DNA of 64,000 nt from Mycolicibacterium sphagni. GTDB taxonomy: Bacteria; Actinomycetota; Actinomycetes; Mycobacteriales; Mycobacteriaceae. Location: positions 248,001 through 312,000 of the forward strand of contig NZ_VBSB01000010.1 in assembly GCF_013337765.1 (NCBI RefSeq), in the 5' to 3' direction. Position numbers and translations under genes: made by a program. The notes beneath the pieces are model-generated. The model was not told the origin of the DNA. It worked only from the letters and a program-made list of their open reading frames with translations, and did no database searches. This document shows positions 43,519 to 52,517 of this stretch, in pieces. Numbering within the stretch: position 1 is the first letter of the stretch; each line of letters opens with the position of its first letter.

Positions 43519-43557
43519 AAGCCCGACGACGAGTCGGCCGGCGAGCCCAAGTCCTGA
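43519..43557 (+). pseudogene. 3' remnant of the 319-residue ESX-associated gene (right direct repeat)
   Basis: This stretch encodes KPDDESAGEPKS and a stop, 36 of 39 bases identical to the true gene end at 40683-40721. The preceding codons (RKPSS against LPNT) remain weakly similar. It lies 18 nt before the ATG of the PAP2-kinase fusion gene, without any start of its own. It marks where the 319-residue gene, or a copy of it, formerly adjoined the fusion gene. Confidence 0.8.
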
Positions 43558-43575
43558 CCCGGCTACGTTGGGTTG

Positions 43576-45066
43576 ATGACATCGCGAAGCTTGCTCGAAG
43601 GTCAGGGCGTCCGTCAGATCACCGGCGGGCTGGGGACGCTTGACCGCGAGGTGTTCGAGGCTGTCGCGGAATCACCGACCGCGCTGCTCGACAAGGCGAT
43701 GCCGATCCTGACCCGCGCCGCCGATCACTCCAAGCTGTGGTTCGCGATCGCGGCGGCCCTGACCGCGACCGGATCGCCCTCGGCGCGACGCGGCGCCGGC
43801 CGTGGGGTGGCCACGCTGGCCGTGACCAGCCTCGTGACCAATCAATTCGCCAAGCGGGCGTGGAAACGGCAGCGACCCAAGGGCGCCCTGGTGCCGCTGG
43901 TGCGGCGGGCCCGCAGAATGCCGACCTCCAACTCGTTTCCCTCCGGACACTCGGCCAGTGCTGCCGCATTCGCCGTGGGCGTCGGCCTGGAAAGCCCCCC
44001 GCTGGGGCTGGGACTGGCGCTGCTCGCCGGCCTGGTGGGCCTGTCGCGGGTGGCCACCGGAGCGCACTACCCCGGCGACGTGTTCGCCGGCTTCGGCATC
44101 GGGGCCGCGATCGCAGTGCTCGGCGGACGGCTGGTTCCGCCCGTCGTACCGGCCAAGTTGCCGATGACCGAGCCATTGACCATCGAAGCCGCCGAGCGCC
44201 CCGAGGGCGAGGGCGTCGTCCTGGTGGTCAACCCGGCCTCGGGCAGCGGGAACGGCGCACGGGTCATTGACGAAGTCCGCGAAAAGCTCCCCAAGGCCGA
44301 GATCGTCGAACTCGGTGAGGACGACGACCCCGAGGCTGTGTTGCGGGAGGCCGCGCAGCGCGCCGAGGTGCTCGGCGTGGGCGGCGGCGACGGGACGGTG
44401 GCGGGCGCGGCCGCGGTGGCCGTCGAGGCGGGGTTGCCGCTGGCGGTTTTCCCGGCCGGCACGTTCAATCACTTCGCCAAGGACATCGGCTGCGACACCG
44501 TCGAGCGCACTGTCGCGGCCATCCGCTCCGGCAGTGCGTCGTATGTGGATCTGGTCTGCCTCAACGAAGACCAGATGGTGATCAACACCGCCAGCATCGG
44601 CGCCTACCCCGCGTTCGTGCGCACCCGGGAGAAGCTCGAGCACAAGATCGGCAAACCGCTGGCCGCGATGTACGCAATGTTGCACACGCTGCGCAGCGAG
44701 ACACCGGTACGGATCCGCTACGACAACAAAACGATGGAGACATCGTTGTTCTTCTTGGGCAATTCCGTATATCTCCCATCGGGTTTCGCGCCGGCGCTGC
44801 GTACCCGCATGGACGACGGGTTGATCGACGTCCGCATCCTGGAAACCGGTCGGCAGCTGAGCCGACTGCGCATCCTCACCGCGCTCGTGCTGGGCCGTCT
44901 GGAACGCAGTCCGCTCTACCACGAGATGCAGGTACCGGAGTTCTCGTTCGAGGCAGTCGACGGTCCGACACCGCTTGCCCATGATGGCGAGATCGGTGAG
45001 TCCTACGACCACGCAAGCTTCACTGCCCGGTATCGGGTGCTGCCCGTCTTTCGGCCCCTGAGCTGA
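43576..45066 (+). CDS. PAP2 phosphatase-diacylglycerol kinase fusion protein
   Basis: The 496-residue protein has an N-terminal PAP2 phosphatase (residues 1-190) with KRAWKRQRP, SFPSGHSASAAAF and LSRVATGAHYPGDVFAG, the three parts of the acid-phosphatase active site set among membrane helices. A diacylglycerol/sphingosine kinase catalytic domain follows (VVLVVNPASGSGN, GVGGGDGTVAGAA, FPAGTFNHFAKD). It could both remove phosphate from and add phosphate to lipid substrates at the membrane. Such fusions are known in actinobacteria. Its 3' end overlaps a convergent PAP2 gene by 47 nt. Confidence 0.88.
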   Translation: MTSRSLLEGQGVRQITGGLGTLDREVFEAVAESPTALLDKAMPILTRAADHSKLWFAIAAALTATGSPSARRGAGRGVATLAVTSLVTNQFAKRAWKRQRPKGALVPLVRRARRMPTSNSFPSGHSASAAAFAVGVGLESPPLGLGLALLAGLVGLSRVATGAHYPGDVFAGFGIGAAIAVLGGRLVPPVVPAKLPMTEPLTIEAAERPEGEGVVLVVNPASGSGNGARVIDEVREKLPKAEIVELGEDDDPEAVLREAAQRAEVLGVGGGDGTVAGAAAVAVEAGLPLAVFPAGTFNHFAKDIGCDTVERTVAAIRSGSASYVDLVCLNEDQMVINTASIGAYPAFVRTREKLEHKIGKPLAAMYAMLHTLRSETPVRIRYDNKTMETSLFFLGNSVYLPSGFAPALRTRMDDGLIDVRILETGRQLSRLRILTALVLGRLERSPLYHEMQVPEFSFEAVDGPTPLAHDGEIGESYDHASFTARYRVLPVFRPLS

Positions 45067-45688
45067 TCCCGCGCGGGGGCACCAGCCGCAGGCACAGCAG
45101 GTAGTAGAGGTAACCGAGCGCCCATCCGGCCAGGACGTCGGAAGGGTGGTGGACATTGAGCACCACCCGCGCCGAGCCGACAAGGACCACCAGTACGCCA
45201 CCCAGCACCGCCAGTACCGTGCGCCATCTGCGGGCCAGGCTGGGCCACAACACCGTTAGCAGCGCCAGCACACCGACCATCACGCCCAGGGCATGCCCGG
45301 ACGGAAACGACGTCGACGAGCCGTAGACCAGTGCCATCGACGGCCGCGGCCGGCCCGCAATGAACTTGGCGCCCTCGGTGACAAGCCCCATCAGGCCGAT
45401 GCTGATCACCAGGAATGCCGCCGTCGCCACATTGCGGCGAATCAGAGCCACGATGACGAACACCAGCCCGACCACTCGAAAACCGTTCGGGCCGAACACG
45501 GTGCAGAACACATCCCAGAACGACACCCACTCGGGGCGGGTCGCGCCGATGTTGTGGAATGTCTGCAGCAACTGGGTGTCGACGGCGTCCAGCCACACCC
45601 AGTTCTGGGCATAGCCGATCCACATCGCGGTGTAGACGAGCACGGCGACTACGGCCGCTGTGCTCGACCAGTGTTTTCTTGATGGCAT
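45020..45688 (-). CDS. PAP2-family membrane phosphatase (Rv0308-position gene)
   Basis: The 222-residue protein has about six membrane helices and the three PAP2 motifs KFIAGRPRP, SFPSGHA and SARVVLNVHHPSDVLAG. It probably dephosphorylates a lipid phosphate or isoprenoid pyrophosphate on the outer face of the membrane. In M. tuberculosis Rv0308 lies directly beside Rv0309 (recall). Here the ESX-associated block and the fusion gene lie between the two. Confidence 0.87.
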   Translation of the reverse strand: MPSRKHWSSTAAVVAVLVYTAMWIGYAQNWVWLDAVDTQLLQTFHNIGATRPEWVSFWDVFCTVFGPNGFRVVGLVFVIVALIRRNVATAAFLVISIGLMGLVTEGAKFIAGRPRPSMALVYGSSTSFPSGHALGVMVGVLALLTVLWPSLARRWRTVLAVLGGVLVVLVGSARVVLNVHHPSDVLAGWALGYLYYLLCLRLVPPRGISSGAERRAAPDTGQ

Positions 45689-45727
45689 CCCTTCTTCAGT
45701 ACCACGAGATCTGGCACGATCTTCGGA

Positions 45728-46210
45728 GTGGCCATATTCCTGCGCCGGTTGTTTGGAATCGGCAAGCTACCGCGCGAGATGCGCGAGCAGTTCGACAGCG
45801 AAGGCATCATCTACCTGGCCGAGTACGTTGCGGTGACCCGCCGCTTCACCGGCAAGGTGCCGGGGCACCGGGCCAGCGGCAGTTTCGCGAGCTATGTCGG
45901 GTCGTTGGTGTTCACGTCGCAACGCGCGGTGGCGACACTGTCGACTGTGCCCAAGATCGCGGGCCGCACCATGGATGTGCGCTGGAACGATCCGCAACAG
46001 GGCGCCGTCAAGGCTGAAATCTCCAGTAGCGGAGTCAGTTTGGCGGCCGATATCGCCGCTGTCGATCCCAAGTTCAGCGGCCAGCTGTCGCTGACCTACA
46101 AGGTGGACATTCCCGAGGACGTGCTGAACCGACTACCCACCAGACAACTCGCGTTCGACGTGCCTCCCGAATACGTTTATCGAGCAGTCGGAGTTCCGCA
46201 CAACCCGTGA
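45728..46210 (+). CDS. Conserved hypothetical protein (Rv0307c-position gene)
   Basis: The 160-residue protein starts with GTG as VAIFLRRLFGIGKLPREMRE. It has predicted beta strands throughout (GIIYLAEYVAVTRRFTG, SYVGSLVFTSQRAVATLS, LSLTYKVDIPEDVLNRLPTR). It has no signal peptide. The length equals that recalled for M. tuberculosis Rv0307c, and the position matches inverted synteny. The function is unknown. Confidence 0.65.
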   Translation: MAIFLRRLFGIGKLPREMREQFDSEGIIYLAEYVAVTRRFTGKVPGHRASGSFASYVGSLVFTSQRAVATLSTVPKIAGRTMDVRWNDPQQGAVKAEISSSGVSLAADIAAVDPKFSGQLSLTYKVDIPEDVLNRLPTRQLAFDVPPEYVYRAVGVPHNP

Positions 46211-46329
46211 TCGGTACTGGTCGGCCGATCGATTCCGGGTGTCGATAACTCTTGCGCGGTGTGCCGGTTGTAGGCACGTTCACTCGGCGGGGCAAGCTAG
46301 ACCCCACGAACCGAACGGAGGCACCCTGC

Positions 46330-47721
46330 GTGAGCCAGCCGCACCGCGACAACCTGCTGATCGTCCACTGGCATGACCTGGGCCGTTGCCTGGGCTCCTA
46401 CGGATATCCGGGGGTGTCGAGCCCACGCCTGGACCAGCTCGCTGCCGAGGGCATCGTGTTCACCCGCTCCCATGCCACCGCCCCGCTGTGCTCCCCCTCG
46501 CGAGGATCGCTGTTCACCGGCCGCTATCCGCACAGCAACGGTCTGATCGGCCTGGCCCACCACGGCTTCGAGTACCGCGCCGGGGTTCGCACACTGCCGC
46601 ACATCCTCCACGAACATGGTTGGTATTCAGCACTTTTCGGGATGCAGCACGAAACGTCGTTCCCGGTTCGGTTGGGGTACGACGAGTTCGACGTCTCCAA
46701 CTCGTATTGCGAGTACGTCGTCGAGCGGGCGCAGGAGTGGCTGACCGAAAGCGCGCCGATCGAGCAGGGCACTCCGTTCCTGCTGACCGCGGGCTTCTTC
46801 GAAACCCATCGGCCCTACCCGCGTGATCGCTACGAGCCGGCTGATACCGCGGACGTCGACGTACCCGACTTCCTGCCCGACACCCCCGAAGTGCGCGCTG
46901 ACCTCGCCGAGTTCTACGGCTCGATCGCCGTCGCCGATGCCGCGGTGGGCCGATTGCTCGACACCCTCGCCGACACGGGCCTCGACAACGACACCTGGGT
47001 TGTGTTCCTCACCGACCACGGCCCGGCGTTCCCCCGGGCGAAGTCCACCCTCTACGACGCCGGGACCGGTATCGCGACGATTATCCGCCCGCCACGGCGG
47101 CTGCAGCGAAGCCCGCTCGTCTACGAGGAGCTGTTCAGCGGCGTGGATCTGCTGCCGACACTTCTGGAACTGGTCGGCATCACCCCTGGGGAGGACATCG
47201 AAGGCCTGTCCCACGCCCGCAATTTGCTTGCGCAGCAAGATAATCCCGTAGAGGTTCGCGATCACGTCTACACCGAGAAGACCTATCACGACTCCTACGA
47301 CCCGATCCGGGCGATCCGCACCAAGAAGTACAGCTACATCGAGAACTACGCGCAACGACCGCTGCTCGACTTGCCACTGGACATCGAGGAGAGCCCGTCC
47401 GGCCAGGCGGTCGAGCCGTTCATCAACGGCCCGCGTCCGTCACGCGAGTTGTACGACCTGGAAGCCGACCCCACCGAGCTGACCAATCTGCTGGATGCAG
47501 ATGCGACCGGGGAAGCCGAGAAAACCGCCGAAGATCTTGCGGTCCGGCTCGACGAGTGGCGCCAGAAGACCCGCGATGTCATACCGTCTGAATTCGTCGG
47601 AACACGGATCGCGGCCCGGTACACCGAAACGTATTTTGAGATCAATGGCTATACCCTGCCCAGCAGATCTGCCGTCGCATCCGACCGGGGGATCGACGAT
47701 GAAGTTGTTTCCCAGCAATAG
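46330..47721 (+). CDS. Sulfatase (heparan-N-sulfatase-like; Rv0296c-like)
   Basis: The 463-residue enzyme has the formylglycine signature CSPSRGSLFTGRYP, in which Cys is oxidised to the catalytic formylglycine. The N-terminal metal-site segment is HWHDLGRCLGSYGYPGV, and the second metal segment is FLTDHGPAFPRAKSTLYDAG. GTG at 46330 with GGAGG 8 nt upstream gives the family N-terminus directly. It probably hydrolyses a sulfate ester or sulfamate, with no signal peptide and so a likely cytosolic site. It lies beside the sulfotransferase gene, as in M. tuberculosis. Confidence 0.88.
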   Translation: MSQPHRDNLLIVHWHDLGRCLGSYGYPGVSSPRLDQLAAEGIVFTRSHATAPLCSPSRGSLFTGRYPHSNGLIGLAHHGFEYRAGVRTLPHILHEHGWYSALFGMQHETSFPVRLGYDEFDVSNSYCEYVVERAQEWLTESAPIEQGTPFLLTAGFFETHRPYPRDRYEPADTADVDVPDFLPDTPEVRADLAEFYGSIAVADAAVGRLLDTLADTGLDNDTWVVFLTDHGPAFPRAKSTLYDAGTGIATIIRPPRRLQRSPLVYEELFSGVDLLPTLLELVGITPGEDIEGLSHARNLLAQQDNPVEVRDHVYTEKTYHDSYDPIRAIRTKKYSYIENYAQRPLLDLPLDIEESPSGQAVEPFINGPRPSRELYDLEADPTELTNLLDADATGEAEKTAEDLAVRLDEWRQKTRDVIPSEFVGTRIAARYTETYFEINGYTLPSRSAVASDRGIDDEVVSQQ

Positions 47722-47787
47722 TTTTCGTCACGGGGAGTTTAATTTCTGACGTCGGCGTGACTGCACGGATGCCACTAGGCTCGGCAC

Positions 47788-48591
47788 ATGCCCGCTCAGC
47801 CGACCGCCTACCTCGTGCTCGCCTCTCAACGCAGCGGCAGCACGCTGTTGGTCGAGTCATTGCGAGCCACCGGAGTGGCCGGTGAGCCCCAGGAGTTCTT
47901 CCAGTACCTACCCAACACCAGCATGTCGCCGCAGCCCAGGGAGTGGTTCGCCGATACCGACGACGACTCGATCCTGCGGCTCCTCGATCCGATCATCGAA
48001 GGCAAGCCGGATTTGGCGTCCGCTGAGATCTGGCGGGACTACGTCCGCACCGTCGGCCGGACCCCCAATGGCATCTGGGGCGGCAAGCTGATGTGGAACC
48101 AGACGCCGCTGTTGCTCAGCCGGGCCAAGGACCTGCCCGAGAGCTCAGGCTCGGGGCTGCTGTCCGCCATCCGGGATGTGGTCGGCAGCGACCCGGTGCT
48201 GATCCACGTCTACCGCCCCGACGTGGTGTCGCAGGCCGTGTCGTTCTGGCGTGCGGTCCAGACCCGGGTCTGGCGCGGCCGGCCCGACCGGCTGCGCGAC
48301 GCCAGGGCCGAGTATCACGCCGGTGCGATCGCCCATGTGGTCCGAATGCTGCGGGCACAGGAGGAAGGCTGGCGCACCTGGTTCCTCGATGAGGACGTCC
48401 AATACATCGACGTCCCCTATCCGGTCTTGTGGCGCAACCTGACTGACGTTGTCGCGCAGGTCCTCGAGGCGATCGGCGAAGACCCCAGGCTGGCACCCCC
48501 GCCCGTCCTGGAACGCCAGGCCGATCAACGCTCGGATGAATGGGTCGACCGCTACCGCGCCGACGCGGAAAGAGAGGGTCTGCCCACCTGA
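47788..48591 (+). CDS. stf0: Trehalose 2-sulfotransferase
   Basis: The 267-residue protein has the PAPS 5'-phosphosulfate loop LASQRSGSTLLVESLRATG. GEPQEFFQYLP, NGIWGGKLMWNQT and YRPDVVSQAVSFWRAVQT are also strongly conserved in Stf0 (Rv0295c). Stf0 transfers sulfate from PAPS to trehalose, the first step to sulfolipid-type glycolipids. No pks2/papA-type sulfolipid genes are nearby, so the end product here may differ. Its 3' end overlaps tam by 40 nt. Confidence 0.93.
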   Translation: MPAQPTAYLVLASQRSGSTLLVESLRATGVAGEPQEFFQYLPNTSMSPQPREWFADTDDDSILRLLDPIIEGKPDLASAEIWRDYVRTVGRTPNGIWGGKLMWNQTPLLLSRAKDLPESSGSGLLSAIRDVVGSDPVLIHVYRPDVVSQAVSFWRAVQTRVWRGRPDRLRDARAEYHAGAIAHVVRMLRAQEEGWRTWFLDEDVQYIDVPYPVLWRNLTDVVAQVLEAIGEDPRLAPPPVLERQADQRSDEWVDRYRADAEREGLPT

Positions 48592-49343
48592 GCGACCACG
48601 AAGATCCGGCGGAACGGGAAGTACGTGCGGCCGTCGGGTCGAGGCGGGTACGCCTCGTCCAGTAGCGGGATCAGCTCCACGCGGAACTGCTGCCACTGAT
48701 CGTCGGTCAGCTGATCGCGCACCGGCGTGAGTGCGGTCCCGGTGATCCAGGTCAACACCGCATTGTCTCCACTGAGCTCGTGGAGATAGGTGGTCTCCCA
48801 GGCATCGACGGTGCAACCCGCACCGGTCAGCAACTCGGCATACCGCATGGGCGTCTCGACGATGTCGGCGTTTCGGAACCTGAAGTCGCCCAGCACCTTT
48901 GACCATGGCTCCTGATCGGCCAGCCAACGTATCGCCGCGTGCGACGGGGCATCGAAGTTGCCGGGGACCTGAACCGCGATCCAGGCACCGGGCTCCAGCA
49001 GGCCCGCCCAGCGCACCATCAGATCGGCCTGCCCGGGGATCCATTGCAGTGCCGCGTTGCTGAACACGACGTCGGTGCCAGGTGGCGGCGTCCAGGCCGC
49101 GATATCGCCCAACTCGGCGTCGATACCACGCTCGCGAGCGGCGGCGACCATCTCCGGCGAGCTGTCCACGGCCTGCAGCACAGCGTCCGGCCAGCGCTGC
49201 GCCAGCTGTTCGGTGAGATTGCCCGGCCCGCATCCCAGGTCCGTCACCCGCCGCGGAGACTCGGCACCGATACGCGCGAGCAGATCGAAGAACGGCCGTC
49301 CACGCTGATCAGCGAACGTGAGATACGTGTGCGGATTCCACAT
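48552..49343 (-). CDS. tam: Trans-aconitate 2-methyltransferase
   Basis: The 263-residue SAM-dependent methyltransferase begins MWNPHTYLTFADQRGRPFFD. Motif I is TDLGCGPGNLTEQLAQRWP, the acidic ribose-binding residue is in VDSSPEMVAAA, and VFSNAALQWIPG is typical of Tam. It methylates trans-aconitate, removing an inhibitor of the citric acid cycle. The adjacency to stf0 and the sulfatase matches Rv0294-Rv0296c. Its start is only 26 nt from the start of the divergent glycosyltransferase frame. Confidence 0.9.
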   Translation of the reverse strand: MWNPHTYLTFADQRGRPFFDLLARIGAESPRRVTDLGCGPGNLTEQLAQRWPDAVLQAVDSSPEMVAAARERGIDAELGDIAAWTPPPGTDVVFSNAALQWIPGQADLMVRWAGLLEPGAWIAVQVPGNFDAPSHAAIRWLADQEPWSKVLGDFRFRNADIVETPMRYAELLTGAGCTVDAWETTYLHELSGDNAVLTWITGTALTPVRDQLTDDQWQQFRVELIPLLDEAYPPRPDGRTYFPFRRIFVVAQVGRPSLSASAR

Positions 49344-49369
49344 GCCGCCACTTCACCACATCCGCGTCG

Positions 49370-51274
49370 ATGATGAAATCCACAGCCAGTTCCCAGCTGC
49401 GACGGCGTCGGCGGGTCAGCACCGTCGTGCACCGTGGTGCGGTGACCGCCACCGCCGACCTCGCCGATGCAGTGGATGCGCCCGGGCTCGTCGCCCGCCC
49501 GCGCACCCCTGCATGGTGGCCGGCTGTCGCGCTGAGCTGCCTGTTGGTCGTCACCGCCGCGCTCTACCTCTGGAATCTGCCGATCAACGGCTTCGGCAAT
49601 GCGTTCTACGCCGCGGCAGCTGAGTCCGGTGCCAAGAACTGGACCGCGTGGTTCTTCGGCTCGCTGGACCCCAACAATTTCATCACCGTCGACAAGCCGC
49701 CGGCCGCATTGTGGGTGACCGGCCTGTCGGTGCGCGTGTTCGGGATGAACAGCTGGGCCGTATTGGTGCCGCAGGCACTGATGGGTGTGGGGGCCGTCGC
49801 CGTCCTGTACGCCACGGTCCGCCGCACCGTCGCCGACCCCACGCGTGGGGCGATCGCAGGCCTGATCGCCGGCACCATCCTGGCTCTCACGCCCGCTGCC
49901 ACCTTGATGTTCCGGTACAACAACCCCGACGCGCTGCTGGTGCTGCTGATGGTGGCGGCCGCCTACTTCCTGACGCGCGCGATACCCGCGGCGTCGTGGC
50001 GATGGCTCGCGCTTGTCGGCGGCGCACTGGGGTTGGCGTTCCTGACCAAGATGCTGGCCGGACTGATGGTGTTGCCCGCCTTCGGTCTGGCGTATCTGCT
50101 TTTCGCGCCGACGAATTGGTGGCGCCGGGTGCTGCATCTGCTGGGAGCCACTGTGGCACTGGTGATCTCCGCCGGCTGGTGGGTGGCGATCGTCCAGTTG
50201 TGGCCGGCGGCCTCACGTCCCTACATTGGCGGCTCGACAAACAACACTGTGCTCAACCTTGCGCTGGGCTACAACGGTGTCGACCGCATCGTCGGCGGTG
50301 GCAACAAGGTGTCGCACGGGCATCCCAGCGGCTGGAGCACTCATGCCGGAGTGCTGCGAATTCTTTCCGCGGAAATGGGTTACGAGGTTTCCTGGCTGCT
50401 GCCTGCCGTGGTGATCGCGATCGTCGCCGCCGTCTATCTCGCGGTCCGCCGCAGGCTCAGCCGGCTGGAAGCGGCGGGCTTTGTGACGTGGACGGTGTGG
50501 TTCGTCGTGTGCACGGTGGTGTTCAGCTACATGACCGGCATGGTGCACCCGTACTACACGATCGCCCTGGCACCGGCGGCGGGCGCGCTGATCGGGCTGG
50601 CGGCCGTGTTGAGCAGATCGGCTGCGATCGCCATGGTGGTGGCCGCCGCCGGCTGGGCGATCGTCTTGCTGAACCGGGCTGGATTGGGCCCCACGTGGTC
50701 CCGCTGGGTGATCGGGGCAGCGGCCGTGACAGCCGTGGCATTGCTCATCGCCGCGCTCACGAAGTGGCCAAGACTCACGCCGGTCGCGTTGGCGATATCA
50801 CTGTTCGCGAGCCTCACTGGTACCGCGATGTTTTCGGTCGCAACCGCGGCCACCCCGCACACCGGATCGATCCCGAATGCTGCCCACACCGCCGACGTAT
50901 GGCCTACGGTCGGATCCCGGTTCGCGAAGACCATGATGATGGGCGCCAGTTCCGACACCGTCGACCCACAGTTGGCCAAGCTGCTCAGCACCACCCGAAC
51001 CCTGTGGTCAGCAGCTACCTCGGGGTCACAGGCCGCGGCCTCGCTGGAGATCGCGTCCGGCACCGCGGTCATGGCGATCGGCGGTTGGAGCAGCGACCCG
51101 GTACCCACGCTGGCGCAGTTCGTCGATGACGTACATGCCGGCAAGATCACCTATTTCGTGGAGAGCGGACGGATGCGCAGCCACGATCGCAATGGCGGGG
51201 AGATCGCCGACTGGGTACAACAGCATTACCGACCGATGAAGGTGGGCGGCGCGACGGTATATCGCCTCGTGTGA
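49370..51274 (+). CDS. GT39/ArnT-like membrane glycosyltransferase
   Basis: This protein of about 634 residues has roughly 11-13 membrane helices. The lumenal first loop NGFGNAFYAAAAESGAKNW and SLDPNNFITVDKPPAALWV hold the acidic residues typical of polyprenyl-phosphate-sugar-dependent transferases. A soluble C-terminal domain (WSSDPVPTLAQFVDDVHAGK, VQQHYRPMKVGGATVY) lies outside. It likely adds a sugar to an envelope lipid or protein. The first 40 or so residues are arginine-rich, and the true start may be downstream. I recall no counterpart at this position in M. tuberculosis. Confidence 0.8.
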   Translation: MMKSTASSQLRRRRRVSTVVHRGAVTATADLADAVDAPGLVARPRTPAWWPAVALSCLLVVTAALYLWNLPINGFGNAFYAAAAESGAKNWTAWFFGSLDPNNFITVDKPPAALWVTGLSVRVFGMNSWAVLVPQALMGVGAVAVLYATVRRTVADPTRGAIAGLIAGTILALTPAATLMFRYNNPDALLVLLMVAAAYFLTRAIPAASWRWLALVGGALGLAFLTKMLAGLMVLPAFGLAYLLFAPTNWWRRVLHLLGATVALVISAGWWVAIVQLWPAASRPYIGGSTNNTVLNLALGYNGVDRIVGGGNKVSHGHPSGWSTHAGVLRILSAEMGYEVSWLLPAVVIAIVAAVYLAVRRRLSRLEAAGFVTWTVWFVVCTVVFSYMTGMVHPYYTIALAPAAGALIGLAAVLSRSAAIAMVVAAAGWAIVLLNRAGLGPTWSRWVIGAAAVTAVALLIAALTKWPRLTPVALAISLFASLTGTAMFSVATAATPHTGSIPNAAHTADVWPTVGSRFAKTMMMGASSDTVDPQLAKLLSTTRTLWSAATSGSQAAASLEIASGTAVMAIGGWSSDPVPTLAQFVDDVHAGKITYFVESGRMRSHDRNGGEIADWVQQHYRPMKVGGATVYRLV

Positions 51275-51329
51275 GGCGCCGGTCCAGTTAACATCCGGGG
51301 AAGTACCTGACCCCGGAAAGGCCGCGACA

Positions 51330-52517
51330 ATGACGTCGAACGTCGACATGCCCATCCCGGTGCCCGATGTTGCGGGTGCCGACGCCGGTTACGAGGGTCT
51401 GCCCGACCGCTCCGACCTGACCGCACTTCAGCGGCTCATTGTGGATTCCTCGGCGATCGCTGACATCGGCCTGCGGACGGCGATCGCGTCCCTGGTCGGA
51501 GCATCGATGCTGCCGACCGTCGCGAAGAGCATCGTCCGCCGCTCAGACCTGCACCGCGAGCGCAGCAACCTCGAGTTCTACGCCGAACTCGCCGCGCGCC
51601 AAGATCCCGCTGCGTCGTTTCCGGCTCCCACAGAGCTGCCGACGGTGTCGACCCGCCCGGCGAACCCGTTGGCCCAGTACATCGCTCACGGCAACGTCCA
51701 GAACATGCAGTTCGAGAGCAGCTTCGAACCGGTCAACCCGAAGATGCGCAAGCAATGGAAACAGCTGGAGCGCAACAACATCGTCTGGGCTCAGCATTGG
51801 CGTCACGACGACGGCCCGCGGCCGACCCTGTGCGTGATCCACGGCTTCTTGGGGTCGCCCTACCTGTTCAACGGGCTGTTCTTCTCACTGCCGTGGTTCT
51901 ACCGAACCGGATATGACGTCTTGCTCTACACCCTGCCGTTCCACGGCCGTCGCGCCGAAAAGGGTTCGCCGTTCAGCGGTTACGGCTTCTTCTCCCAGGG
52001 CATGGCCGGGTTCGCCGAGACCATGGCCCAGGCTGTGCACGACTTCCGTTCCGTCGTGGACTGGTTGCGTGACACCGGGGTGGATCGGATCGCGCTGACC
52101 GGAATGTCGTTGGGCGGCTACACTTCAGCGCTCGTCGCCTCAGCCGACGATCGGCTCGAGGCCGTGATCCCGAATGTCCCGGTGGTCATACCCGAGCGGA
52201 CATTCGACGAGTGGTGGCCCGCCAACAAGCTGATCGAATTGGGCCGCACCTTCGGCACCATCAGCCGCGAGGACTCGGCCGCCGCGTCCGCATACCACTG
52301 TGCGCTGAACTACGCTCCGCTGGTGCCGCGGGATCGGCGGCTCATCATCACCGGCCTCGGTGATCGGCTGGCCCCGCCTGAGCAGTCCGAGGCGCTGTGG
52401 GAACACTGGGATCGTTGTGCGCTGCACTGGTTCCCGGGCAATCACATCCTGCACGTCAGTCAGCCGGAGTATCTGCGCCGCATCAATCGGTTCCTGCGGC
52501 CGTTCATGTGGGACTAG
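51330..52517 (+). CDS. Alpha/beta hydrolase, ABHD18-like (Rv0293c-position gene)
   Basis: The 395-residue protein has the nucleophile elbow GMSLGGYTSALVAS, an oxyanion region CVIHGFLGSPYLFNG and a C-terminal histidine in HWFPGNHILHVSQPEYLRR. The first 120 residues are a helical extension (MTSNVDMPIPVPDVAGADAG onward). It is a probable lipase or esterase with unknown substrate. Its position beside tam suits Rv0293c. Its stop shares CTAG with the convergent methyltransferase. Confidence 0.78.
   Translation: MTSNVDMPIPVPDVAGADAGYEGLPDRSDLTALQRLIVDSSAIADIGLRTAIASLVGASMLPTVAKSIVRRSDLHRERSNLEFYAELAARQDPAASFPAPTELPTVSTRPANPLAQYIAHGNVQNMQFESSFEPVNPKMRKQWKQLERNNIVWAQHWRHDDGPRPTLCVIHGFLGSPYLFNGLFFSLPWFYRTGYDVLLYTLPFHGRRAEKGSPFSGYGFFSQGMAGFAETMAQAVHDFRSVVDWLRDTGVDRIALTGMSLGGYTSALVASADDRLEAVIPNVPVVIPERTFDEWWPANKLIELGRTFGTISREDSAAASAYHCALNYAPLVPRDRRLIITGLGDRLAPPEQSEALWEHWDRCALHWFPGNHILHVSQPEYLRRINRFLRPFMWD

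Noticed and set aside
43672..45201. Minus-strand open frame opposite the PAP2-kinase fusion
   Set aside because: The translation has no recognisable domain and follows the third-position GC pattern of the real gene.
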